Source: Idiomarina sp. PL1-037 (GTDB lineage: Bacteria > Pseudomonadota > Gammaproteobacteria > Enterobacterales > Alteromonadaceae). From it: a stretch of DNA of 64,000 nt. Positions 43,336-51,974 of the stretch are shown here, one piece after another. Made by a program: the position numbers and the translations under genes. The notes below the pieces were generated by a model that was given only the letters and a program-made list of their open reading frames with translations, searched no databases and was not told where the DNA came from. The stretch lies in assembly GCF_034422975.1 (NCBI RefSeq), contig NZ_CP139873.1:2232001-2296000 (forward strand), written 5' to 3'. Position 1 is the first letter of the stretch; every line of letters begins with the position of its first letter.

Positions 43336-45069
43336 ATGGCAATTAAAAGTATTTCATCCTCCTTATTAACTCGTGTGCTTTCCGTCTACTTTTTGTTGAC
43401 GTTAATTGTGACCGCGATACAAATTGGGGCTGAATACTTTGACACTAAGCGGGTACTGATTGCCGAACTGCAGAACCAGCAAAGCACCTTTAATGGCTCC
43501 CTGACGCGTTCGCTTTGGGAGTTCAATAGCAATCAAATTGATACCATTGCCGACGGCCTTATTAGTATTCCCGCTATTGCCGGTGTTCTTATTCGCGACG
43601 ATGCCGGTAATATTTTGGTGCAGCTGGGCGAAACCACAGCCATGAGCGACTTACCTGATGACAATAGCGAAGGGGCTCTTCTGCCAGAACGTAAGGGCAT
43701 TTTCGGCTACTACGATTCACTCATATTTGAATTTTCCGGTCACTCCACCAAAGTGGGTGATGTTAGCCTGTTTACGTCCCGCGACATTGCTATTGACCGC
43801 ATTAAAGTGAGCCTTGCCTTTATTATCGGTAACGCCATTATTAAAAGTCTCTTCCTTATTGTGCTTTTCACTATTGCTTTTAACCGCATGCTGAACCGGC
43901 CACTCAGTGACTTAACTCAGCAAATTAAAGGCTTCCGGCTGGATAACTTAGAACGCTCCAGAATTCGCTTAGCTGACCAGCACAACAATGAACTGGTGCT
44001 GGTAGAGCAGGCCTATAACCAGCTGCTGGATAATATTGAGGAATATCAGTCGGACCTGGACCGAACCCAGAAAAAGCTCAAAGCGGCTAACCGTCAACTT
44101 GACGAGCAAAATGCCATTCTTGAACAGGAAGTGGCGCGCAAAACCTCCAGTTTAAGTCAGGTTATGCTTGACCTTGAACAACGTAAAAACGAGCTGGAAA
44201 TGCGTCAGGAGAAACTGGAGCGCGAAGTTGGCCAGCGCCGCGCAATTGAAAATACACTGCGTCAGTCTAACCAGCGGCTGGAGTCTTCACTGAATAACTT
44301 GCGTGAAACTCAGCAGCAACTTATAGAATCGGAAAAAATGGCGTCGCTGGGCGGGCTGGTTGCCGGTATTACGCACGACGTGAATACGCCCATAGGCATT
44401 AGCGTTACAGCGTCTTCTTATTTACGCGAGAAGCTCGACACTCTCGATCAGTCGCTGCTTAATAAAGAACTGACGCAGACGCAGCTGAAGAAGTTTATAG
44501 AGGAAGGTCGCGAAAGCCTTAATTTACTGGACAGTAACCTGCATCGCGCGTCTGATCTTATTAGCAGCTTTAAACAAGTAGCGGTCGACCAGGCGTCAGA
44601 CGCTATCCGCGACATTAATCTGAAAAGCTATATCGAAGATTTAGTTCAGTCCTTGCAGCCTCACCTTAAAAAGACCAACCATCAGGTGCGTCTTGAATGT
44701 GCCGATGACATTTTCATACGCTGCCCGGCCGGCGCGTTATCGCAGATTTTCACAAATCTGATTCTTAACTCGCTACGCCACGCCTTTGACGGGATTAGTC
44801 AGGGGCTTATGGTCATTTCTATCCGGCTTGAGGGTGAGACCCTTCAGGTTCACTATTCAGATAATGGTAATGGTTTATCTGAGACTCAGCTTAAACGGCT
44901 ATTCGACCCCTTCTTTACCACGAAAAGAGACCAGGGTGGCAGCGGCCTGGGTACGCATATTGTCCGAAACCTGGTCACTCAGACACTGTCTGGTGAAATC
45001 AGCGCTGAAAGCGAACCCGGCAAAGGTTTAAGCTATTTCTTTTCTTTTTCTGTACAGGTTTTAAACTGA
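43336..45069 (+). CDS. Sensor histidine kinase, membrane-bound
   Basis: This 577-residue protein has TM1 near residues 14-31 (VYFLLTLIVTAIQIGA), a periplasmic sensor of about 120 residues, TM2 near 160-182 (AFIIGNAIIKSLFLIVLFTI), a HAMP-like segment and a long coiled coil (residues 230-335). The kinase core has VAGITHDVNTPIGISV (His 347, an HDxNTP variant of the H-box) and HATPase_c (NLILNSLRHAFDG, HYSDNGNGLSETQLKRLFDP, GGSGLGTHIVRNLV). No response regulator is encoded nearby. It diverges from the TonB operon over a region with PhoB-like boxes. Confidence 0.9.
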   Translation: MAIKSISSSLLTRVLSVYFLLTLIVTAIQIGAEYFDTKRVLIAELQNQQSTFNGSLTRSLWEFNSNQIDTIADGLISIPAIAGVLIRDDAGNILVQLGETTAMSDLPDDNSEGALLPERKGIFGYYDSLIFEFSGHSTKVGDVSLFTSRDIAIDRIKVSLAFIIGNAIIKSLFLIVLFTIAFNRMLNRPLSDLTQQIKGFRLDNLERSRIRLADQHNNELVLVEQAYNQLLDNIEEYQSDLDRTQKKLKAANRQLDEQNAILEQEVARKTSSLSQVMLDLEQRKNELEMRQEKLEREVGQRRAIENTLRQSNQRLESSLNNLRETQQQLIESEKMASLGGLVAGITHDVNTPIGISVTASSYLREKLDTLDQSLLNKELTQTQLKKFIEEGRESLNLLDSNLHRASDLISSFKQVAVDQASDAIRDINLKSYIEDLVQSLQPHLKKTNHQVRLECADDIFIRCPAGALSQIFTNLILNSLRHAFDGISQGLMVISIRLEGETLQVHYSDNGNGLSETQLKRLFDPFFTTKRDQGGSGLGTHIVRNLVTQTLSGEISAESEPGKGLSYFFSFSVQVLN

Positions 45070-45139
45070 CAGCTCTGCCCTAACGGGCTACAATCCCTGC
45101 CCTTATTTTTGTTTTTTGTTGCGACAGGAACGCTTACCT

Positions 45140-46030
45140 ATGTGGTTTAAAAATCTTCGTTTTTATCAATTCAGCGAAACCTTTTCTCTGCCTGATGATT
45201 TCTCTGAGCAATTAGCTGAGCACAGCTTTCATCCCTGTTCGCGTTCGGATCAAAGCTCATTTGGCTGGTGTTCGCCTTTTGGCGCAGACAATGAAGTACT
45301 AACCCACAGCCTGGGTAATTGCTGGCTGCTGTGTGCCAAACGAGAAGAAAAAGTACTTCCCAGCACGGTTGTTAACGCCCAGCTGGATGAAAAGGTACGC
45401 CAAATCAGTGAAGCCGAAGGCCGCTCGGTGCCTCGCAAAGAAAAACAAAACTTAAAAGAAGACTTAATTCACCAGCTTCTGCCACAGGCATTCAGCCGTT
45501 TTCGCCAAAGCTGGGGTTACATCGACCTCGACCGCCAAATTATTGCTGTTGATGAGTCAGCAGCCAATAAAGCCGAAGACTTTTTAGGCCTGTTACGCTC
45601 ATCCGTCGGCTCGTTACCTGTACGCCCGGTAAGCCCGAATGACGCAGTTGAAACTTATCTTACGGCCTGGTTACAAAATGCTGAATTGCCAAACCCATTC
45701 GAGTTTGGTGATGAAGCAGAACTGCGTTCACCACAAGCGGACGGCGGCATTATTCGCTGCAAGCAGGAAGACTTAACCCGAGAGGATATTCACGCACACC
45801 TGGCTGGTGGCAAGCAAGTCACTCGTTTGGGTCTGGTATGGCAGGAAAACTTAGAGTTTATTATCGAGTCGGATATGGCGTTAAAACGAGTTAAGCCAAC
45901 AGACCGCCTGCTCGACGCCAAAGACGATTTAGTTGACCCTAGCCCGGAAGAAAAAATCGACGCCGACTTTGCACTGGTGAGCGCTGAAGTCGGGCTTTTG
46001 TTTGACGATTTAAAGAAAGCGTTTGGCTAA
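45140..46030 (+). CDS. rdgC: Recombination-associated protein RdgC
   Basis: This protein of about 296 residues starts MWFKNLRFYQFSE, the conserved RdgC beginning, and has FGWCSPFGAD, KEKQNLKEDLIHQLLPQAFS, LLRSSVGSLPVRPV and HLAGGKQVTRLGLVW. RdgC forms a ring around DNA and modulates RecA access and replication restart. The ATG at 45140 with AGGAA nine bases upstream is preferred over an upstream TTG at 45116. Its end overlaps the convergent HDOD gene by four bases. Confidence 0.95.
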   Translation: MWFKNLRFYQFSETFSLPDDFSEQLAEHSFHPCSRSDQSSFGWCSPFGADNEVLTHSLGNCWLLCAKREEKVLPSTVVNAQLDEKVRQISEAEGRSVPRKEKQNLKEDLIHQLLPQAFSRFRQSWGYIDLDRQIIAVDESAANKAEDFLGLLRSSVGSLPVRPVSPNDAVETYLTAWLQNAELPNPFEFGDEAELRSPQADGGIIRCKQEDLTREDIHAHLAGGKQVTRLGLVWQENLEFIIESDMALKRVKPTDRLLDAKDDLVDPSPEEKIDADFALVSAEVGLLFDDLKKAFG

Positions 46031-46875
46031 GACAGCAAATCCAGCATTTGGCGGTAGGATTTCTGCACAGACTCCTGCTGCCAAAAATCATCGGTCTTGA
46101 TGACCCCCAGCATTTGATACTCAACCAGAGTCACACTGTCCTTGCCAGGTTTCACGTTTCCGGTTAACAAAGCAGCCAAATGCACAATGTCACAATAGTT
46201 CACGGTTATCGCATCGTTTAAGGTCATTCTGCCACTGTAATAGTGAGGCGGCACCTGCACTAAGTTTGGCGTAAACTGCCAATAACTGAGAATATTACTG
46301 CCTAAAGTTGAGCTGAACTGGGTAATACACTCTTTAATAAAAGAAGGATTGGCAAAGCTGTCTTCAAACTCATTGGCCATATGCAAAATTGGAGCAACGC
46401 CAATGCGCGACACCATCCCAGCTAACAGCGCCACGTCCTGATGCAATCGGTGGCCAATGCCTCTGCGTTGTAAGTCTTCGGTTATAACAACGGCTGCCGC
46501 GGCAATTTCTCTGCTTTCGACAATAAACTTCCGGGAAAACATTTGCACTATGTCATTACCCGGTTTGAATACCTGTTCCATAGCCATCGCGAGTGCCAGT
46601 GTCCGAATGCGCCGCATACCAATACGAGTTAACGCCTGCATTAAGCTTTCGGCTTTATTTCTGCCGCCAAGGTAAGCACTGTTGGCCAGGCGAATAAGCC
46701 GCGCTGTCAAAACGGTATCTTGCTGGATAATATGACTGAGGTCGTGCAGGTTGCAGTCTGGATCCATGGTGGCATTACGCACTTGCTCTGCCGTTTCAGG
46801 TAAGCCGGGAAGTTTTAATTCATCACGTCTGAGTCGCTCGTCAATTAGCAGGTAGAGTGCATTTTGCGATGACAT
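46027..46875 (-). CDS. HDOD-domain protein
   Basis: This 282-residue protein contains an HDOD domain: ELKLPGLPETAEQVRNATMD, LSHIIQQDTVLTARLIRLAN, then ESLMQALTRIGMRRIRTLAL. The family is related to HD phosphohydrolases but lacks their catalytic residues, and it is thought to act as a signalling scaffold. There is no GGDEF, EAL or receiver domain attached. The start at 46875 is followed by SSQNALYLLIDERL. It is convergent with rdgC. Confidence 0.9.
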   Translation of the reverse strand: MSSQNALYLLIDERLRRDELKLPGLPETAEQVRNATMDPDCNLHDLSHIIQQDTVLTARLIRLANSAYLGGRNKAESLMQALTRIGMRRIRTLALAMAMEQVFKPGNDIVQMFSRKFIVESREIAAAAVVITEDLQRRGIGHRLHQDVALLAGMVSRIGVAPILHMANEFEDSFANPSFIKECITQFSSTLGSNILSYWQFTPNLVQVPPHYYSGRMTLNDAITVNYCDIVHLAALLTGNVKPGKDSVTLVEYQMLGVIKTDDFWQQESVQKSYRQMLDLLS

Positions 46876-46972
46876 TTTAGTTCCTTATTATTATGGTTTT
46901 CTTGCTTCTGAAAAAGCTTGGAAGTAGATTAACAGAACTTTACAACAACTCAATTTTTAGAAACGTCCTATT

Positions 46973-48637
46973 ATGAAAAAAACACTGTTTAGCTTAGCAC
47001 CACTTGCGCTGGTTTTAATGGGTTGCAGCGAGCCTCAAACCACCACACAAAGCCCTGATAGCGGACAAAAAGGTCACTACGAATTAGTTGCGGGGACAGA
47101 ACAAAGACTGGATATTTACACGCCCTACCAACTAAAAACAGACCTGTCGCATTTATCAGGCGAGCAGAAAAAAATGGTTGGTTTACTCATAGACGCGTCA
47201 AAAATTATGGACAACCTGTTTTGGCAGCAGGCGTTTTCGGGTGAAAAACAGGAGCTTTTAAACCAAGTGGAAGAAAAAGCCCGCGAGTTTACTGTTATTA
47301 ACTACGGACCATGGGATAGGCTAAACAATAACCAGCCTTTCTTAACCGGTTTTGAAGACAAACCGGCAGGCGCCAACTTTTACCCTGCCGACATGACCAA
47401 AACGGAATTTGAAAACGCAGAGCTTGCGGACAAAGACAGCTTATACACCTTGTTGCGTCGCGACGATGAAGGCGAATTAAAAACAGTTGCCTACTCAGAA
47501 GCTTATAAAGAGTCTTTGACTAAAGCTGCTGATTTACTGCGTGAAGCTGCTGATTTAGCAGAAAACGACGATTTCTCAGAGTACCTGCGTTTGCGCGCCG
47601 ATGCCTTTTTAAGTAATGAGTATCAACCTTCCGATATGGCCTGGATGGACATGACAGGTAACGATATTGATGTGGTTATCGGTCCTATTGAGAATTATGA
47701 AGACCATTTATTTGGTTACAAAACCGCTTTTGAATCTTACGTGTTAATAAAAGATAAAGCCTGGAGCCAACGTCTGGAAAAGTATGCTCAATACTTGCCG
47801 CAATTGCAGGAAGGTCTGCCGGTTGAGTCGGCTTACAAAGCAGAAAAACCCGGTGCTAATGCTCAGCTAAACGCATACGATGTGGTGTATTATGCCGGTC
47901 ATTCAAATGCTGGCAGTAAAACCATTGCTATTAACCTGCCTAACGACGAAGAAGTTCAGTTAGAAAAAGGTACACGTCGCCTGCAACTTAAAAACGCCAT
48001 GCAAGCTAAGTTCGATAAAATTCTGGTGCCAATTGCCGAACAGCTCATTGTACCCGAGCAACGTGAAGACATTACCTTCAACGCCTTTTTTGCCAACACC
48101 ATGTTTCACGAAGTGGCTCACGGCTTAGGCATTAAAAATACTCTGAATGACAAAGGCACCGTGCGCTCAGCGTTAAAAGAACACGCTTCGGCTTTAGAAG
48201 AAGGCAAAGCCGATATTCTGGGTTTGTACATGGTGACTCAGTTATTCGAACAAGGCGTTCTAGCCGAAGGCGAACTGAAAGACTACTACACCACCTTTAT
48301 GGCCAGTATTTTCCGCTCCGTTCGTTTTGGGGCCTCAAGTGCGCACGGCAAAGCCAACATGATCCGCTTTAACTACTTTGCTGACGCAGGTGCCTTTGAG
48401 CGTAACGCCAGCGGCCAATACGCCATTAATATGGAAAAAATGCGTGGCGCTATGAACAGCCTGTCGGAAAAAATTCTGACACTGCAAGGCGACGGCGATT
48501 ACAACGGCGTAGCTGAACTAGTCGCAACGCTAGGCGTTGTCAGCCCACAGCTAAAAGCCGATTTAGACAAACTGACCGACGCCGGCATACCGGTTGACGT
48601 CACCTTTGACCAAGGCAAAGAGGTGCTGGGGCTGTAG
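46973..48637 (+). CDS. Lipoprotein metallopeptidase resembling M49 (dipeptidyl-peptidase III)
   Basis: This 554-residue protein has a lipoprotein signal with lipobox LVLMGC (Cys near residue 18). The zinc site is TMFHEVAHGLG with His 379, Glu 380 and His 383, followed by ALEEGKADILGLYM, the E-E-x-x-A-D helix of M49 peptidases. Typical DPP III has HELLGH with one extra residue, whereas this has a standard HExxH spacing plus the M49-like second motif, as in the bacterial DPP3-like group. It likely hydrolyses small peptides at the cell envelope. It stands alone, followed by two palindromic elements. Confidence 0.78.
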   Translation: MKKTLFSLAPLALVLMGCSEPQTTTQSPDSGQKGHYELVAGTEQRLDIYTPYQLKTDLSHLSGEQKKMVGLLIDASKIMDNLFWQQAFSGEKQELLNQVEEKAREFTVINYGPWDRLNNNQPFLTGFEDKPAGANFYPADMTKTEFENAELADKDSLYTLLRRDDEGELKTVAYSEAYKESLTKAADLLREAADLAENDDFSEYLRLRADAFLSNEYQPSDMAWMDMTGNDIDVVIGPIENYEDHLFGYKTAFESYVLIKDKAWSQRLEKYAQYLPQLQEGLPVESAYKAEKPGANAQLNAYDVVYYAGHSNAGSKTIAINLPNDEEVQLEKGTRRLQLKNAMQAKFDKILVPIAEQLIVPEQREDITFNAFFANTMFHEVAHGLGIKNTLNDKGTVRSALKEHASALEEGKADILGLYMVTQLFEQGVLAEGELKDYYTTFMASIFRSVRFGASSAHGKANMIRFNYFADAGAFERNASGQYAINMEKMRGAMNSLSEKILTLQGDGDYNGVAELVATLGVVSPQLKADLDKLTDAGIPVDVTFDQGKEVLGL

Positions 48638-48650
48638 CCTGGGCGCTAAC

Positions 48651-48808
48651 GGGACAGGTTGCTCACTTTTTTCGCTTGAACATTGAGCCCCTTGTGACGG
48701 AGACGCTACGAGTTCATCCATGAACGCTTGACGAAGGCCATCCTTGGCCTTCGACACTCCGCCACAAGGGGCTCAACATTCATAACGCTTAAAGTGAGCA
48801 ACCTGCCC
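48651..48808 (-). repeat. Long palindromic element C (type II core)
   Basis: Self-complementary arms of about 48 bases (GGGACAGGTTGCTCAC at one end, GTGAGCAACCTGCCC at the other; GAGCCCCTTGTG against CACAAGGGGCTC further in) surround a 62-base core at 48699-48760. On the minus strand the core has the hairpins GAAGGCCA-AGGA-TGGCCTTC and GTTCATGGATGAAC between GGAG and CTCC. The core matches element D; the arms are unique. It lies 14 bases after the M49-like gene. Confidence 0.8.
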
Positions 48809-48846
48809 TATCTACATCTGCGAGATCCAGCCTGGCATTGATATTA

Positions 48847-49007
48847 GGATAGGGACTGAAACAGGAGCGCGTACGACGGTTACAGCGGACCACGGTGGAG
48901 GTGTGCAGCGCCACGGATGGCGCTGCCCAAGCCCTACAGGGATGTATTCACGGGCGTCCTCCACAATGGTTCTTGTAACCTCAGCGCTCTTGGTTCAGTC
49001 CCTATCC
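48847..49007 (+). repeat. Long palindromic element B (type I core)
   Basis: The outer arms GGATAGGGACTGAA and TTCAGTCCCTATCC, with further pairing GGTTACA/TGTAACC and GTGGAGG/CCTCCAC, surround a core at 48897-48962. The core hairpins are CAGCGCCA-CGGA-TGGCGCTG and CCCTACAGGG. The core is nearly identical to that of element A 31 kb away. It lies just upstream of the ars operator, 38 bases from element C. Confidence 0.8.
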
Positions 49008-49022
49008 TGTTGCACCTTCCAC

Positions 49023-49058
49023 ATATTCGATCTACCATATATATGAAATATCGAATAT
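49023..49058 (+). promoter_or_regulatory. Putative ArsR operator
   Basis: ATATTCGAT (49023-49031) and ATCGAATAT (49050-49058) form a perfect 9-bp inverted repeat with an 18-base spacer, ending 12 bases before the arsC-arsR start. The spacer includes a CATATATATG stretch suited to a -10 region. ArsR-family proteins bind such AT-rich dyads and release them with arsenite. Confidence 0.65.
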
Positions 49059-49070
49059 ATAGTGATACCC

Positions 49071-49802
49071 ATGACCACGAAGGTTCTGTTTCTCTGTACG
49101 GCCAACTCGGCTCGCTCTTTAATAGCCGAAGCCATTTTGCGACAGTTTGGTAATGATGAACTGGAAGTTTACAGTGCTGGCACTGAACCAACCCAGCCTG
49201 AACCTAAAGCTATTGAAGCGCTGCAAGCCCTTGGGATTAGTACCGAAGGGTTATGCTCAAAGACCATCTCAGATTTAAGCATTGATGAATTTGATTACGT
49301 TATCAGCCTGTGTGACCGCGCCCGCTCTGAATGCCAGCTACAATACAAAGAAAATCACTTTATCGCCTGGAACTTCCCCGATCCGGTAAACAGTAAAAAG
49401 CCCAATGCCTTTAAGAAGACCGCTCATGAACTGAGTGAGCGTATCAAAATGTTTTTGCTCATTTTGCGCAAAAACATTGGCAACCCGCATTTATTTAATG
49501 CACCGGAAGATTTCTTCAAAATTATGTCGGACCCGCTACGTTTAACCATGATAAGCCTGTTAGCAAAACACCAAGAACTGTGTGTATGCGAGTTTGTTGA
49601 TGCTACCGCCATGTCGCAGCCTAAGGTTTCGCGCCATTTGGCACAGCTACGCGAATACGGCCTATTGATTGACCGCAAAAACCAACGCTGGGTTTACTAC
49701 CAGCTGAATCCGGCACTGCCTGACTGGATGCGTAAAATCATTATCACCACCGCCGACTATAATCCCCAACTGATAAAGGACATCGATAATGGGTGTGTTT
49801 GA
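49071..49802 (+). CDS. ArsC-ArsR fusion: arsenate reductase plus arsenite-responsive repressor
   Basis: One 243-residue frame carries two proteins. Residues 1-135 are a low-molecular-weight phosphatase-type ArsC with the P-loop CTANSARS (Cys 9 to Arg 15), Cys 81 and the WNFPDPV loop containing the general-acid Asp. Residues 143-243 are an ArsR winged helix: FFKIMSDPLRLTMISLLAKH, the metal-sensing ELCVCEF (Cys 171 and 173), SQPKVSRHLAQLREYGLL and RKNQRWVYYQL. The fusion would couple arsenate reduction with sensing of the arsenite product. The ATG at 49071 is chosen over a GTG at 49062. It overlaps acr3 by 14 bases, and the upstream dyad is the likely operator. Confidence 0.9.
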   Translation: MTTKVLFLCTANSARSLIAEAILRQFGNDELEVYSAGTEPTQPEPKAIEALQALGISTEGLCSKTISDLSIDEFDYVISLCDRARSECQLQYKENHFIAWNFPDPVNSKKPNAFKKTAHELSERIKMFLLILRKNIGNPHLFNAPEDFFKIMSDPLRLTMISLLAKHQELCVCEFVDATAMSQPKVSRHLAQLREYGLLIDRKNQRWVYYQLNPALPDWMRKIIITTADYNPQLIKDIDNGCV

Positions 49803-50817
49803 ACGTTTTCTCTCTGCCTGGGTAGCTTTAGCTATTATTGCCGGAACCGCCCTGGGCAGCTTCTTCCCTAGCGTTTTCGAATGGCTTTCAGCTTTTGAAT
49901 TTGCTCAGGTTAACTTAATTATTGCAGTACTTATCTGGCTGATGATTTACCCGGTCATGGTGCAGGTGAACTTTGCTGCTATCACGCAAATAGCGAAAGA
50001 GCCCAAAGGTTTAATTCTGACGGTTATCATTAACTGGCTGGTGAAACCTTTTACCATGGCCTTGGTGGGCTGGCTATTCTTCAAAGGTATATTTGCCGAC
50101 TTTATTGAGCCCGAAACTGCAAATGAATACCTGGCCGGAGTCATTTTATTAGGGGTTGCGCCCTGTACTGCCATGGTTTTTATCTGGAGCCAGCTGACCA
50201 AAGGCGACGCTAACTACACGCTGGTACAAGTGTCGGTTAACGATATTATTATGATTTTCGCCTTTGCGCCTATTGCCGCCTTGTTACTCGGTGTTACAGA
50301 TATTATTGTGCCCTGGCAAACCCTGCTATTAAGTGTGGGGCTCTATGTTATTGCCCCGCTTATTGCCGGATTTATAACGCGTCAGTACATTACACGCTCA
50401 AATTCAGACAGTGATAAAGCACTCGCGAACTTTGATCAGAACATGAAACCCTGGTCAATCGTCGGTCTGCTTCTGACCGTGGTACTGCTGTTTGGGTTTC
50501 AGGCCGAAGTTCTACTGAGCCGTCCGCTGGATATCGCCATGATTGCTACGCCATTATTGGTACAGACGTACGGCGTTTTTGCTATTACCTTTATTATTGC
50601 GTTACTCATTAAGCTGCCCCACCGCATTGCGGCTCCGGCCTGCTTAATTGGTACCTCAAACTTTTTCGAACTGGCCGTTGCTGTAGCTATTTCATTATTT
50701 GGTTTGCAGTCCGGTGCAGCGTTAGCCACGGTTGTTGGTGTGCTGGTAGAAGTACCGGTGATGCTCTCATTAGTCTGGTTCGCGAATAAAACCAAACACT
50801 GGTTTGCATCAAGTTAA
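49789..50817 (+). CDS. acr3: Arsenite efflux transporter, Acr3 type
   Basis: This 342-residue protein has about ten TMs and the Acr3 signatures LIWLMIYPVMVQVNF, ILLGVAPCTAMVFIWSQLTKGD (the conserved Cys needed for arsenite) and ACLIGTSNFFELAVAVAISL. It exports As(OH)3 or its anion from the cytoplasm. It starts inside the end of the ArsC-ArsR gene, so the two are co-translated, and is followed by palindromic element D before the gapdh-arsJ pair. Confidence 0.95.
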   Translation: MGVFERFLSAWVALAIIAGTALGSFFPSVFEWLSAFEFAQVNLIIAVLIWLMIYPVMVQVNFAAITQIAKEPKGLILTVIINWLVKPFTMALVGWLFFKGIFADFIEPETANEYLAGVILLGVAPCTAMVFIWSQLTKGDANYTLVQVSVNDIIMIFAFAPIAALLLGVTDIIVPWQTLLLSVGLYVIAPLIAGFITRQYITRSNSDSDKALANFDQNMKPWSIVGLLLTVVLLFGFQAEVLLSRPLDIAMIATPLLVQTYGVFAITFIIALLIKLPHRIAAPACLIGTSNFFELAVAVAISLFGLQSGAALATVVGVLVEVPVMLSLVWFANKTKHWFASS

Positions 50818-50890
50818 GGCGTGGAGTGTCGAAGGCCAAGGATGGCCTTCGTCAAGCCCTCATGGATGAGCTTGTAGCGTCTCCGCCATA
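50818..50890 (+). repeat. Palindromic element D (type II core, short arms)
   Basis: The core 50823-50884 begins GGAGTGTC and ends GTAGCGTCTCC, with the hairpins GAAGGCCA-AGGA-TGGCCTTC and CTCATGGATGAG. It differs from element C by paired changes in the second hairpin (TTCAT/ATGAA to CTCAT/ATGAG). The outer arms are short (GGCG.GGAG against CTCCGCC). It sits within the ars gene cluster, between acr3 and gapdh. Confidence 0.75.
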
Positions 50891-50978
50891 GGGGGCGCAA
50901 TGCTTAAGCGAAACAAGACAGCAAACTCCCCCCGAGCCCTATAGCAGGCAGGTAAGAGATACACAAAAGGAGTCTTTT

Positions 50979-51974
50979 ATGACTATTAAGGTTGGAATTA
51001 ACGGTTTGGGTCGTATTGGTCGTTTGGCGCTTCGCGTAGCATGGGAAAACCCTGATCTGGAAATTGCTCAGGTGAATGACCCGGGCGCTGATGCGGCTAC
51101 TTTTGCCCATTTACTGAATTTTGACTCGGTACATGGTCGCTGGGGTTATGAAGCCGAAGGTCAGGACAACGCCATTCAAATTGGTGATGAACGCATAACT
51201 TTCACTCAACACAAAACCATTGCTGACAATGACTGGAGTGGTTGTGATGTGGTTCTGGAAGCCTCCGGCAAGATGAAAACAGTGAAAGTGCTCAACGATT
51301 ACCTGTCACAGGGCGTTAAGCGCGTGGTGGTTTCAGCTCCGGTCAAAGAGCCCGGCGCGCTGAACATTGTTTTGGGCGTTAATGATCACCTTTACGACCC
51401 TGAGAAGCATCAAATACTCACCGCTGCATCCTGCACCACCAACTGTCTGGCACCTGTGGTCAAAGTACTACAGGACAAAATTGGTATTAAGCATGCGTCA
51501 ATTACCACCATTCATGATTTAACCAATACGCAGACCATTCTGGACGCGCCGCACAAAGACTTACGGCGCGCACGCGCCTGTGGCATGAGCTTAATTCCGA
51601 CATCCACCGGTTCGGCAACCGCCATTGTGGAGATTTTCCCGGAACTTAAGGACAAAATTGACGGACACGCGGTACGTGTACCTCTAGCAAACGCGTCATT
51701 AACCGACTGCGTGTTCGAGGTGGAAAAAGCCACTTCTGTTGAAGAAATTAATGGCTGGATGAAAGAGGCTTCTGAAGGCGAACTCAAAGACATTCTTGGC
51801 TATGAAAAGCGACCGTTAGTATCAATAGATTACAAAACCGACCCTCGCTCCAGCATTGTGGATGCGCTGTCGACCAAGGTTATTAACGGCACGCACGTGA
51901 AAATTTATGCCTGGTACGACAATGAATGGGGTTATGCCAACCGCGCGGTTGAACTGGTCGAAAAGGTCGGCTAA
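50979..51974 (+). CDS. Glyceraldehyde-3-phosphate dehydrogenase, ArsJ-associated
   Basis: This 331-residue GAPDH has the NAD site KVGINGLGRIGRLALRVAW, the catalytic ASCTTNCLAPVVK with Cys 152, His in SITTIHDLTNTQ, and the C-terminal WYDNEWGYANRAVELV. Next to arsJ, such enzymes use arsenate in place of phosphate to form 1-arseno-3-phosphoglycerate, which ArsJ exports and which then decays outside the cell. AAGGAG lies upstream. Its stop and the arsJ start share one base. It is probably not the main glycolytic GAPDH (inference from context). Confidence 0.93.
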   Translation: MTIKVGINGLGRIGRLALRVAWENPDLEIAQVNDPGADAATFAHLLNFDSVHGRWGYEAEGQDNAIQIGDERITFTQHKTIADNDWSGCDVVLEASGKMKTVKVLNDYLSQGVKRVVVSAPVKEPGALNIVLGVNDHLYDPEKHQILTAASCTTNCLAPVVKVLQDKIGIKHASITTIHDLTNTQTILDAPHKDLRRARACGMSLIPTSTGSATAIVEIFPELKDKIDGHAVRVPLANASLTDCVFEVEKATSVEEINGWMKEASEGELKDILGYEKRPLVSIDYKTDPRSSIVDALSTKVINGTHVKIYAWYDNEWGYANRAVELVEKVG

